Source: Clostridioides difficile (GTDB taxonomy: Bacteria > Bacillota > Clostridia > Peptostreptococcales > Peptostreptococcaceae). From it: 64,000 bases of DNA. The position numbers and the translations under genes are program-made. Shown here piece by piece: positions 56,024-64,000 of this stretch. The notes beneath the pieces are model-generated. The model did not search any database. It was not told the origin of the DNA and saw only the letters and a list, made by a program, of their open reading frames with translations. The DNA is taken from the NCBI RefSeq assembly GCF_001299635.1, contig NZ_JRHN01000013.1, forward strand, positions 46,890 to 110,889. The letters are read 5' to 3'. Every line of letters starts with the position of its first letter. The stretch's first letter is position 1.

Positions 56024-58267
56024 ATGAAATTATCAAGGTATAAGAAAAATAGTTTGTTTCTGTCTATAATTTTATATCTACTTATTATTTCAATCCTTGT
56101 AATTACTATTTTCAATACCATAAAACTTCATAATATATCTAATAAACAAACTGAGAGCTATTTAAAAGATGTATCTACACAAATTGTAATGAATGTTGAT
56201 TCTAAAATAAAATTTATCTTATCTGATTTAAGAATAATGGCAGATTTTATCAAACAATATGAGGGAGATAGTCGATATGAGTACTTATCTAAAAGAAAGA
56301 CTAGTTATAAGTATTATGATATTGGAATAATTGATTTAGAAGGGAAGGCAGGGTTTTTAAGTGGAAAAAAGTTTGACTTAAAGAATACTGTTTCATATAA
56401 AAAGGGAATAGAAGGTAAAGAATATTCAGAGGTAATAGAGTCATTAGGTGTTGTTCTCTATACTGTCCCTATATTTGATGATAAACATGAGGTGTCTAGC
56501 CTTTTAATAGGTGTTGCCGATAAAGAAAGTATGAATGATATTCTTAACATAGATAATTTTAATGGGAAAGGAACTATTGAAATTATTAATAGCAAGGGAA
56601 GACCACTTTTTATTGGTAAAAATAGTGAATTAATAAAAGACCTTAGTTACAAGTATAAAGATTCTGTGAATGAGCCTTGGGCTCAAAAAATGCTTGAAGA
56701 TTTTAAAAATGAAAGGTCAGGAGATACTGTAATAATCTCATCAAAAAACATAAAATGTTTATTAACTTATTATCCAATTACAAAAGATTTAAATGATTGG
56801 TATTTTGTTCTTATAGTACCTGAGGAAGCTGTACTTGGTGAACTTAATAAGTTAAATTCTTTTACAATAATAATGACATTTATAGTTACATGTATTATTG
56901 GTATTATAACATGGCTTTTATATACAATAAGAAAAAAATATGTAAATCAGATAGAAAATATTGCATATTTAGATAATATAACGAATGGCATTAACCAAAC
57001 CAAATTTAGCATGCTAGTCAAACCTTTAATTTCAGAGTCACCAGATAGTACCTATATGATGATTGCAATAAATATAAAGGAGTTTAAGTTAATAAATGAT
57101 TGTTTTGGTAGTGATAAAGGAAATATGACACTCAAACATATTTATAATGTTTTATCTAAAAATATTACTAAAAATGAAGAGTTTGTATGTCGTCATGATG
57201 CAGACCTTTTCTATTTATTTATTAAAAATAGACCAGTATTAGAGGTTTTAGAGTTATTATCTAAAATAGAAGCTGATATAAATTATTTTAATGAAAACAG
57301 AGAAAATCCATACTTTTTAAGAATATCAGTAGGTATTTATACAATTGAAAATTGTAATGAAGATTTAATTACAATACAAGATTATGCAAATACAGCAAGA
57401 AAAAGCTTCAATAAAGCTCATCAAAGTGATTTTTCTTTTTATAGTGATATAGAAAGAAAGCGATTAATATCTGAAAAGGAAATTTCAAATCTAATGGAAA
57501 AAGCCCTTGAAAATAAAGAGTTTTTTATATGTTTACAACCGAAAATTGATATAAAAAATGGTGAAATTAGTGGAGCAGAGTCTCTTGTGCGTTGGAGAAA
57601 TTCAGAAAAAGGTATAATTTACCCAAGTGATTTCATTCCCCTTTTTGAGAAAAGTGGATTTATATGTAAGTTAGATTTATATATACTTGAAGAAACATGT
57701 AAATTGATTTCTAAATGGATAAAAGAAGGTAAAGAAGTGTTGATAATTTCTGTTAATGTATCTAGACAACATTTAAAGGATAAGTCGTTTTTGGAAAAAT
57801 ATGAGCTTATATGTAATAAATATGATGTACCAACACATTTAATAGATTTAGAACTTACAGAATCTATCTTCTTAGAAAATCCAGAAGCTATAGATGTAAT
57901 AAAGGATATTCATTCTAAAGGATTTAAGTGTTCTATAGATGATTTTGGATTTGGATATTCATCATTAGGGATATTGAAAGATTTTAAAGTTGATATAATT
58001 AAACTCGACCGTTCATTCTTTATCAGTAAAAACAATATAGAACGTGGTAAGGTAGTTATTGAGTCTATTATTGAACTTAGTAGAAGGCTTGGCATGAAGG
58101 TAATTGCTGAAGGAATTGAAGAATTAGAGCAAGTAGAGTTTCTACAAAATGTAGGATGTGATTATATCCAAGGTTATGTTTTTTCTAAACCACTATTAAT
58201 ATCTGAGTTTGAAGAGTTCACATATGAAAATAATAAAATAAAAACTTTAAGAATATCTAGTGATTAA
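56024..58267 (+). CDS. Membrane sensor c-di-GMP phosphodiesterase (degenerate GGDEF plus EAL)
   Basis: A 747-residue membrane signalling protein. Helices at about 13-33 and 283-303 flank an extracytoplasmic Cache-like sensor. The GGDEF domain (about 320-465) is degenerate: the motif position reads 'RHDADLF', so cyclase activity is unlikely. The EAL domain (about 490-735) keeps catalytic motifs: 'GAESLVRW' (EAL site, as ESL), 'LELTES', 'IDDFGFGYSSLG', 'IKLDRSF' and 'IAEGIEE'. It should therefore hydrolyse c-di-GMP to pGpG. It is monocistronic. Confidence 0.9.
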   Translation: MKLSRYKKNSLFLSIILYLLIISILVITIFNTIKLHNISNKQTESYLKDVSTQIVMNVDSKIKFILSDLRIMADFIKQYEGDSRYEYLSKRKTSYKYYDIGIIDLEGKAGFLSGKKFDLKNTVSYKKGIEGKEYSEVIESLGVVLYTVPIFDDKHEVSSLLIGVADKESMNDILNIDNFNGKGTIEIINSKGRPLFIGKNSELIKDLSYKYKDSVNEPWAQKMLEDFKNERSGDTVIISSKNIKCLLTYYPITKDLNDWYFVLIVPEEAVLGELNKLNSFTIIMTFIVTCIIGIITWLLYTIRKKYVNQIENIAYLDNITNGINQTKFSMLVKPLISESPDSTYMMIAINIKEFKLINDCFGSDKGNMTLKHIYNVLSKNITKNEEFVCRHDADLFYLFIKNRPVLEVLELLSKIEADINYFNENRENPYFLRISVGIYTIENCNEDLITIQDYANTARKSFNKAHQSDFSFYSDIERKRLISEKEISNLMEKALENKEFFICLQPKIDIKNGEISGAESLVRWRNSEKGIIYPSDFIPLFEKSGFICKLDLYILEETCKLISKWIKEGKEVLIISVNVSRQHLKDKSFLEKYELICNKYDVPTHLIDLELTESIFLENPEAIDVIKDIHSKGFKCSIDDFGFGYSSLGILKDFKVDIIKLDRSFFISKNNIERGKVVIESIIELSRRLGMKVIAEGIEELEQVEFLQNVGCDYIQGYVFSKPLLISEFEEFTYENNKIKTLRISSD

Positions 58268-58285
58268 ATATAAAATAAAAAATTT

Positions 58286-58324
58286 AGACAGGTTATATAA
58301 TTAAAAATATAACTTGTCTTTTTT
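58286..58324 (+). terminator. Terminator of the EAL gene
   Basis: AGACAGGTTATAT and ATATAACTTGTCT pair (one G-U) around an 8-base loop, followed by TTTTT. Confidence 0.8.
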
Positions 58325-58526
58325 ATTTGTGTATTTACTAAAAAAATGTAGCTACAAATTTTGTAAAAACAATTTTCAAATATTGTAAGTTGTAGTCAAA
58401 GCCCTATTGTATTATTCTGAATATAGAAAGATAGTTACTTCTTTAGACACAAAAGAATGAAAATATACAGAATAATATAAAATTTGCAATATTGATAACT
58501 CTAATTATTTTGAAAGGAGGGAAAAT

Positions 58527-60557
58527 ATGATAAGTGGAAGAATGTTAATCATTATGAATTTTCTAAAAGGAAAAAATAAGACAAGTTACAAGGAGATTAG
58601 TAAACAACTAAATATAGAAGAAAGAAAGGTTAGATATGATATAAATAATTTAAATATTGTTTTACAGTCATTGAACAAACCTGTAATACAAAAGATGAAT
58701 AAAGGTGTATTAATTATTCCTGATGACTTCCAAGTAGTATTAATAGATAATAATGAATATGTATTTTCTTTAACTGAACGAGTATCCATTATGAAGATTA
58801 TATCAATGTTTAAAATAGATAACTTAAATTTAGAAAAATTGAGTAAAGAATTTCAAGTTTCTAGAAGTTCAATTAAAAATGATCTTAATGTTTTGTCGAG
58901 TGAACTGGAAAGAAATCAAATAATTATTACTTATGATAAAGCTTTCAAGATAAGTGGGGATGAAGATACTATATATAAACAGCGATTGAATATATTAAAA
59001 TTATATTCCTATCTTTTTGGCAAGGAAAAATCTGATTTAAGTGTATTTGAGAAGTATATGGTAAATATAATTGAAAAAATATTTAAAGGTATTTCTTTGA
59101 GTGATATATATAATTGGTCTACAAATTTATTATTGCAAATGGGATGGACTTTAAACGATGAATCTTTTACATGGTATGTGTCAAATATTTTCCTTTTTAC
59201 ATGGTATATACATTCAGATGAAAAACATCCTTTAGAATCTTCTTCCTTAAGTGAACCATATTTTGAAAATAAGTTTGACCAAGACTTTGAACAAATAATA
59301 CAAAAAAAATTAACTAAAGAACAAATTTTGTTGTTAAAGAGTTTTGTATTTTTTACAAATAAATATGCAAGTTTAAATGAAGATATGGATTTGATTAGTA
59401 CAGAAATGATAGTTCAAGACTTAATTTACAATATGTCAGGGATATTGGAAAGTGACTTTAAGGAAGATATGATTCTTTATAAAGGATTACTTAATCATAT
59501 TGCTCCATTGATAGAGAGAATCAAACAGAATATACAGATTTATGAAGAATTATTTCATGTCATACCAGACAAATACCAGTATGTACTAGAGGCCACTAAG
59601 GCTTCTATTCAAAAAAATAGAGTATTAAATCAAATAAAGAATGAAAACGAAATAATACTTTTAGCAATACACTTTTTAGGAAGCATACATAGAAATGAGA
59701 GAAATAATTATAAAAATATATTGTTAGTTTGTGGATTTGGTTATGGCGTAATTGCTATGTTAAAGGATACTTTAATAAATGATTACCAAATAAATATAGT
59801 GGATAGTATTCCATCATATAAGTTACAAGATTATAAAGAATGGGAAAGTATTGATTTTATTGTAACAACATCAAAGATAATAGTAGATTTACCTAAAACA
59901 ATTATTGAGCTAAATCCATTTTTACAAGAAGAGGATTATTTAAAGCTTGAAGAAAAAGGTATAAAAAGGAAGAATGTATTAACTAATTATATGTCAATAA
60001 AGAAAAGGTTGGATTTTTTAGAAGAAGATGCACAAAAAAGAGTATTGAGTATTATATGGCAAGAGCTTGGATACAGTGATGAGAGAATATTATCTAGACA
60101 ACTTAACTTAGGGGATTTAATAGGAATCGATACTATAAGTATAATTGATGAAAAGTTAAAATGGGAAGATGCTGTAAAGATTAGTTCAAATATACTTGCT
60201 GATTGTGATTTCGTATCAGAAAAGTATGCTGACAATATTATAGATATTTTAAAAAATGTGGGCTTTTATGCTATAAAAGATAATGAGTTTGCTCTGTTAC
60301 ATGGGAATGATAATTCATTAGTTAAAGTAAGTTCCATAAGTTTATTGATATGTAAAGAAGCAATTAATTTTGGAGATAAAAAAGTCAAAATTATATTTTG
60401 TCTAGCAAGTAGAGATAAAAAGGAGCAAATTCCTGCAATAATTAATTTAACTAAAATGGTTTATAAGACTAATTTTATTACTATGTTAGAGGGAGCGAAG
60501 ACAAAAGAAGAAGCAGAAAGTTTAATTCATAGATACGAAAAGGAGGTCACTGTATGA
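58527..60557 (+). CDS. PRD-containing BglG/MtlR-type transcriptional regulator
   Basis: A 676-residue PTS-controlled activator. Two N-terminal helix-turn-helix segments are seen (about 10-60 and 85-135, the second with 'LSKEFQVSRSSIKNDL'). Two PRD domains follow (about 170-280 and 300-395; 'LLNHIAPLIERIK' and 'AIHFLGSIHR' contain phosphorylatable histidines). An EIIB-like domain (about 400-490) has the Cys in 'LLVCGFGYG', and an EIIA-like domain (about 535-670) has His in 'FALLHG'. Phosphorylation through the PTS tunes its activity. It leads, and presumably activates, the downstream PTS operon, overlapping IIA by 4 bases. Confidence 0.92.
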   Translation: MISGRMLIIMNFLKGKNKTSYKEISKQLNIEERKVRYDINNLNIVLQSLNKPVIQKMNKGVLIIPDDFQVVLIDNNEYVFSLTERVSIMKIISMFKIDNLNLEKLSKEFQVSRSSIKNDLNVLSSELERNQIIITYDKAFKISGDEDTIYKQRLNILKLYSYLFGKEKSDLSVFEKYMVNIIEKIFKGISLSDIYNWSTNLLLQMGWTLNDESFTWYVSNIFLFTWYIHSDEKHPLESSSLSEPYFENKFDQDFEQIIQKKLTKEQILLLKSFVFFTNKYASLNEDMDLISTEMIVQDLIYNMSGILESDFKEDMILYKGLLNHIAPLIERIKQNIQIYEELFHVIPDKYQYVLEATKASIQKNRVLNQIKNENEIILLAIHFLGSIHRNERNNYKNILLVCGFGYGVIAMLKDTLINDYQINIVDSIPSYKLQDYKEWESIDFIVTTSKIIVDLPKTIIELNPFLQEEDYLKLEEKGIKRKNVLTNYMSIKKRLDFLEEDAQKRVLSIIWQELGYSDERILSRQLNLGDLIGIDTISIIDEKLKWEDAVKISSNILADCDFVSEKYADNIIDILKNVGFYAIKDNEFALLHGNDNSLVKVSSISLLICKEAINFGDKKVKIIFCLASRDKKEQIPAIINLTKMVYKTNFITMLEGAKTKEEAESLIHRYEKEVTV

Positions 60558-61006
60558 GTAAATTAGTCAATGTAAAATGTTCATTTAAAATACATGCTAA
60601 TTCAAAAGAAGAAGCCATTGTATCATTAGTAGATGCAGTATCAAAAGAGGGTTATCTAAAAGATAAAAATCAATTTTTAGAAGATGTTTTAAAGAGAGAG
60701 GAAACATTATCGACTTATATTGGACATGGAATAGGTCTTCCTCATAGCCAAAGTATAGGAGTTAAAAGTTCTTGTATTACTATAGGAAAGCTTGATACCC
60801 CTATCGTATGGACAGAAGAAGGCGAAAAAGTGGATTTAATATTTATGATATCTGTAACAAAAGACAATGAAAATAATCTACATTTAAAGATTTTGTCAAG
60901 ACTCGCACGTTTATTGATGCATGAGAGCTTTAGAAATCAAATTAGAAATTCAGATGAACAAACAGTCTATAATCTTATAAAAGAAAAAATAGGGGAGGAA
61001 GATTAA
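60554..61006 (+). CDS. PTS fructose-type IIA component
   Basis: A 150-residue EIIA of the fructose/mannitol family. The phosphorylated histidine is in 'GHGIGLPHSQS' (His64). It receives phosphate from HPr and passes it to IIB. It overlaps the regulator gene by 4 bases and is followed directly by IIC. Confidence 0.94.
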   Translation: MSKLVNVKCSFKIHANSKEEAIVSLVDAVSKEGYLKDKNQFLEDVLKREETLSTYIGHGIGLPHSQSIGVKSSCITIGKLDTPIVWTEEGEKVDLIFMISVTKDNENNLHLKILSRLARLLMHESFRNQIRNSDEQTVYNLIKEKIGEED

Positions 61007-61007
61007 A

Positions 61008-62063
61008 ATGAGAATTTTAAAGTTTTTACAGAAACATCTTATGACAGCAACATCGTATATGATTCCATTTGTAGTTGCTGGGGGAATACTATTTGCATTA
61101 TCAGTTACTTTAAGTGGACAAGCCGCTGTACCAGAAACTGGATGGTTAGCTAAACTGAATCAAATTGGAGCTGCTGGTCTAGCTTTATTTATTCCTATAT
61201 TAGGTGGATATATAGCATTTAGTATGGCAGATAAGCCAGGATTGGCTCCAGGAATGATAGGTGCATATTTAGCAAAAGAAGTAAATGCTGGTTTTATAGG
61301 TGGTATCATAGCAGGATTTATAGCTGGATTTGTTGTTTTACAATTAAAGAAAATTAAATTAGCTCCAACAATGAGAACTTTAGGTTCAATATTTATTTAT
61401 CCTTTGCTTGGTACATTGATTACAGGAGGTATAATTGTATTTTTAATTGGAGAGCCTATAGCTTCTTTTATGACATGGATGACTAATTGGTTAAATGGAA
61501 TGTCTGGTGTTTCTAAAATTCCTTTAGGTGGAATCTTAGGAGGAATGATAGCTTCAGATATGGGTGGTCCTATAAACAAAGTTGCTGCAACCTTTGCCCA
61601 AACTCAAGTTGACACACTTCCATATTTAATGGGGGGAGTTGGTGTGGCAATCTGTATACCTCCAATAGGGTTAGGATTAGCAACATTATTGTTCCCAAAA
61701 AAATTTAGTAAGGAAGAAAGAGACTCAGGAAAAGCTTCTCTATTAATGGGGTGTGTTGGAATTACAGAAGGAGCTATTCCATTTGCAACAGCAGACCCTG
61801 TTAGAGTAATTCCTTGTATTATGGCTGGGTCTATTATTGGAAACATTATGGCTTTCTTATTAGGGTGTTTAAATCATGCACCTTGGGGTGGTTTGATAGT
61901 ACTCCCAGTTGTCGATAACAGGTTGGGATATATAGCTTCTGTATTAACTGGAGCAGTTGCTGTTGCGATATTGATGAAATTAGTGAAGAAAGATGTAAAA
62001 GAAGATGAAGAAGTCGAAGAAGATATAGAGGATTCTATTGAACTAGTATTTGAAGAATTATAG
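61008..62063 (+). CDS. PTS fructose-type IIC permease
   Basis: A 351-residue membrane permease of the fructose family with about 9 hydrophobic segments. 'SYMIPFVVAGGILFALS', 'MADKPGLAPGMIGAYLA', 'GEPIASFMTWM' and 'MGCVGITEGAIPFATADP' are diagnostic of EIIC-Fru. The C terminus ends in an acidic 20-residue tail. The sugar is not certain; the GatZ-like gene in the operon hints at a ketohexose phosphate pathway. Confidence 0.94.
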   Translation: MRILKFLQKHLMTATSYMIPFVVAGGILFALSVTLSGQAAVPETGWLAKLNQIGAAGLALFIPILGGYIAFSMADKPGLAPGMIGAYLAKEVNAGFIGGIIAGFIAGFVVLQLKKIKLAPTMRTLGSIFIYPLLGTLITGGIIVFLIGEPIASFMTWMTNWLNGMSGVSKIPLGGILGGMIASDMGGPINKVAATFAQTQVDTLPYLMGGVGVAICIPPIGLGLATLLFPKKFSKEERDSGKASLLMGCVGITEGAIPFATADPVRVIPCIMAGSIIGNIMAFLLGCLNHAPWGGLIVLPVVDNRLGYIASVLTGAVAVAILMKLVKKDVKEDEEVEEDIEDSIELVFEEL

Positions 62064-62146
62064 AGGTATATAAATACTATTAATTTATATAAAATTTATT
62101 ATAAAAAATAATCATACAAAATTATAACTTTAAAGGAGATAAGAAT

Positions 62147-62455
62147 ATGAAAATTGTAGCAGTAACATCTTGCCCTAGTGGTGTAGCACACACTTATATG
62201 TCAGCTGAATCCCTTGAATTGTCAGCAAAGAAATTTGATATAGAAATAAAGGTTGAGACTCAAGGGAGTTCTGGAATAGATAATGAATTATCACCTAAAG
62301 AAATTAAGGAAGCAGCTTGTGTAATACTAACTAATGATGTTGAAATTAGAAATATGGATAGATTTAAAGGAAAAAAAGTTGTAAGAATGAGTGTGTCTGA
62401 CATAATTAAAAAATCTGATGCATTAATCAAAAAGATAAAAGATACTTTTCAATAG
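62147..62455 (+). CDS. PTS fructose-type IIB component
   Basis: A 102-residue EIIB with the phospho-cysteine at Cys9 in 'VTSCPSGVAHTYMSAE', the fructose-family signature. It is separated from IIC by 83 bases and has its own AAAGGAG. IIA, IIC and IIB are separate polypeptides here, whereas in FruA-type systems they are fused. Confidence 0.94.
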   Translation: MKIVAVTSCPSGVAHTYMSAESLELSAKKFDIEIKVETQGSSGIDNELSPKEIKEAACVILTNDVEIRNMDRFKGKKVVRMSVSDIIKKSDALIKKIKDTFQ

Positions 62456-62546
62456 AGTTTAATTTATTTTAGATATAACAAGAAGATGTATTTAATAGTA
62501 TTACTATTAAATACATCTAAAAAATAGAATAAAAGGAGATATAGTC

Positions 62547-63812
62547 ATGAAAAAGTTACCAATAAAAACTGTCGTACAACGACTACTAGACTTACAAGAA
62601 GAGGGGAAAAGTGCAACACTTTTAGGGATTGGGCCTATGTCACCAAACTTGTTACAAGCGAGTTTTGAACTAGCAAAAGATAATGATTTTCCTTTAATGT
62701 TTATTGCCAGTAGAAATCAAGTAGATGCAGATGAACTAGGTGGTGGTTATGTAAATGGTTGGAATCAAAAAACTTTTACAAAGGATATTAAGCAAATAGC
62801 TGATAAAGTTGGATTTGATGGTCTATATTACTTATGCAGAGACCATGGAGGACCATGGCAAAGAGATAAAGAAAGAAACGACCATTTGCATGTTGATAAA
62901 GCTATGGAATTAGGAAAAAAATCTTATTTAGCTGATATTGAGGCAGGTTTTGATTTACTAATGATTGACCCTACAAAAGATCCATTTGAAATGGGAAAGG
63001 TAATTCCATTAGATATAGTACTAGAAAGAACTGTAGAATTGATTGAATATTGTGAGAATGAAAGAAAAAGACTCAATATGCCAGAAATAGGATATGAAGT
63101 TGGGACAGAGGAAACAAATGGAGGATTAACTTCAACTGATACATATGAGAGATTTATAACTAAATTAAAAGTTGAACTTGAAAAGAGAGATTTACCAATG
63201 CCAACATTTATAGTTGGTCAGACAGGGACTCTAACTAGAAAAACAGAACAAGTAGGTACTTTTAATTTTAAGAATGCTTATGATTTAGCTCAAATGGCTA
63301 AAAAGTATGGAGTAGGATTAAAAGAACATAATGGAGATTATTTGGATGATGTGACTTTATTAGAACATATACCATCTCAAATTATTGCAACAAATGTTGC
63401 TCCTCAATATGGAACTGAAGAGACGAGAGCATACTTAAAGTTAGCAGAAGTTGAAAGAAAACTAAAGGAAGAAGGATTAATTGAAAAAACTTCAAATATT
63501 AGAGATGTTCTTCTTGTAGATGCTATTGAATGTGGACGTTGGAGAAAGTGGGTAATGGGAGAACAGAAAGATTTAACTATTGAAGAAATATTTAAAGATG
63601 AAGTTTTATCTAATGAGATATTAGACATTGCAGGTCACTATACATTCAACAATGATAGTGTTAAAAGAGAGATAGAAGTACTTTATAGTAATTTAAGTAA
63701 AAATAATATTGATGGTCAAAGATTTGTTGTAGACCACATTAAGCGCCCTTTACGTGAGTATGCAGAATGTTATAATTTAAAAGGTGTTACTACAAGAATT
63801 TTAAATAAATAA
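62547..63812 (+). CDS. Tagatose-bisphosphate aldolase non-catalytic subunit-like protein (GatZ/KbaZ)
   Basis: A 421-residue protein of the GatZ/KbaZ family, which stabilises the class II tagatose-1,6-bisphosphate aldolase GatY/KbaY. 'CRDHGGPWQRDKERNDHLHV' and 'GYEVGTEETNGGLTS' are characteristic. The GatY-type catalytic subunit is not in the window, though it may lie beyond. GatZ paralogues also occur in pathways for unusual ketoses, so the substrate is open. The operon with a fructose-type PTS suggests a C6 ketose or sugar alcohol. Confidence 0.85.
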   Translation: MKKLPIKTVVQRLLDLQEEGKSATLLGIGPMSPNLLQASFELAKDNDFPLMFIASRNQVDADELGGGYVNGWNQKTFTKDIKQIADKVGFDGLYYLCRDHGGPWQRDKERNDHLHVDKAMELGKKSYLADIEAGFDLLMIDPTKDPFEMGKVIPLDIVLERTVELIEYCENERKRLNMPEIGYEVGTEETNGGLTSTDTYERFITKLKVELEKRDLPMPTFIVGQTGTLTRKTEQVGTFNFKNAYDLAQMAKKYGVGLKEHNGDYLDDVTLLEHIPSQIIATNVAPQYGTEETRAYLKLAEVERKLKEEGLIEKTSNIRDVLLVDAIECGRWRKWVMGEQKDLTIEEIFKDEVLSNEILDIAGHYTFNNDSVKREIEVLYSNLSKNNIDGQRFVVDHIKRPLREYAECYNLKGVTTRILNK

Positions 63813-63822
63813 TAGGACTTAT

Positions 63823-63875
63823 AGTGGCAAGTATTGTTATACTAGGTATTTATAGATATAATTATACTTACCACT
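63823..63875 (+). repeat. Hairpin after the GatZ-like gene
   Basis: AGTGGCAAGTAT (63823-63834) pairs with ATACTTACCACT (63864-63875), one mismatch, but no T-run follows. Read-through into the next gene is therefore likely. Confidence 0.5.
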
Positions 63876-63899
63876 ACTAAATTTGGGAGGACTAATATT

Positions 63900-63920
63900 T
63901 TGATTAATTTAATTTTTGAT
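63900..63920 (+). CDS. Start of a probable HAD-family phosphatase gene, interrupted
   Basis: TTG at 63900 follows GGGAGG (63885-63890) with a 9-base spacer and reads MINLIFD before a TAA. 'xINLIFD' is how HAD hydrolases begin before the DGT of their nucleophile motif. The frame breaks exactly after TTGAT, where an IStron-like element begins. Splicing would be expected to restore the frame. The rest of the gene lies outside the window, so the family is an inference from seven residues and context. Confidence 0.45.
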
Positions 63921-64000
63921 TAAAAAATAGCTACGCACACTTGTGACTTTAGTCGTGAGTTAGTAGCTAAAATAGTCAGCATATAGGGAAACTTATATGT
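63921..64000 (+). mobile_element. 5' end of an IStron (CdISt1-like), truncated by the window
   Basis: The sequence after TTGAT (63916-63920) begins TAAAAAATAGCTACGC. It holds two hairpins: TAGCTAC...GTAGCTA (63927-63968) with an inner stem around GACTTTAGTC, and CATATA/TATATG (63980-63999) with loop GGGAAACT. IStrons combine a group I intron with an IS605-type element, and I recall CdISt1 always inserting 3' of TTGAT. Only 80 bases are visible, so the call is tentative. Confidence 0.5.

Overview
The window is low-GC Firmicute chromosome and almost certainly Clostridioides difficile. The support is a complete p-cresol-forming hpdBCA operon with its AAAAAG-N13-CTTTTT dyad, the 421-residue NAD glutamate dehydrogenase used as a diagnostic antigen, clostridial-type guanine and c-di-GMP riboswitches, and an IStron-like start at a TTGAT site. 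Genes are dense, AT-rich and mostly on the + strand. I found no tRNA, rRNA or CRISPR array.

Layout. 1-2.5 kb: tsaE (partial)-tsaB-rimI-tsaD, for the t6A tRNA modification and ribosomal acetylation. 2.6-6.8 kb: hpdBCA, a glycyl-radical decarboxylase and its activase. 7.1-13.8 kb: a VOC protein, then a sigma-54 unit (enhancer-binding regulator, textbook -24/-12 promoter, 20-bp perfect dyad) that drives an M20 amidohydrolase and an amino acid permease, then a Crp/Fnr-like regulator. 13.9-18.6 kb: MATE pump and ABC-F protein divergent from rex, then an FmdE-like protein. 18.8-24.1 kb: ferredoxin, a CapA-like lipoprotein, and a CO dehydrogenase operon (cooS, cooF-like, FAD oxidoreductase). 24.2-31.1 kb: cfa, a P-loop/Asp23-like protein, gluD, an M56 peptidase with a decayed tandem copy of its 5' end, and a secreted SH3-NlpC/P60 hydrolase. 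31.2-34.8 kb: pyrBKDE behind a PyrR-type hairpin that abuts the pyrB ribosome binding site. 34.8-40.6 kb: ketopantoate reductase-like protein, a LysR/YeiH divergent pair, ogg and cls.

40.6-45.8 kb: CIRCE-controlled groESL, in which a 3.0-kb group II intron sits exactly between the last groEL sense codon and its native stop. 45.9-47.9 kb: larB and larC (nickel-pincer cofactor), larC being split by a dnaX-like -1 frameshift site. 48.0-49.9 kb: guanine riboswitch and guaA. 49.9-50.9 kb has no long gene but holds a compact minus-strand unit: promoter, c-di-GMP-I riboswitch, a 58-codon ORF and a terminator, flanked by gene remnants. 50.9-55.7 kb: metallophosphoesterase lipoprotein, LysR plus a split chromate transporter, remnants of a MerR-promoter/hydrolase unit, and an acetyltransferase. 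56-58.3 kb: a membrane EAL phosphodiesterase with degenerate GGDEF. 58.5-63.8 kb: PRD regulator, fructose-type PTS IIA/IIC/IIB and a GatZ/KbaZ-like protein. The last 100 bases hold the start of a probable HAD-phosphatase gene interrupted after seven codons by an apparent IStron.

The recurring theme is RNA-level control: two riboswitches, a PyrR site, a putative leader-peptide attenuator, a programmed frameshift, a self-splicing intron at a stop codon, and a likely IStron.
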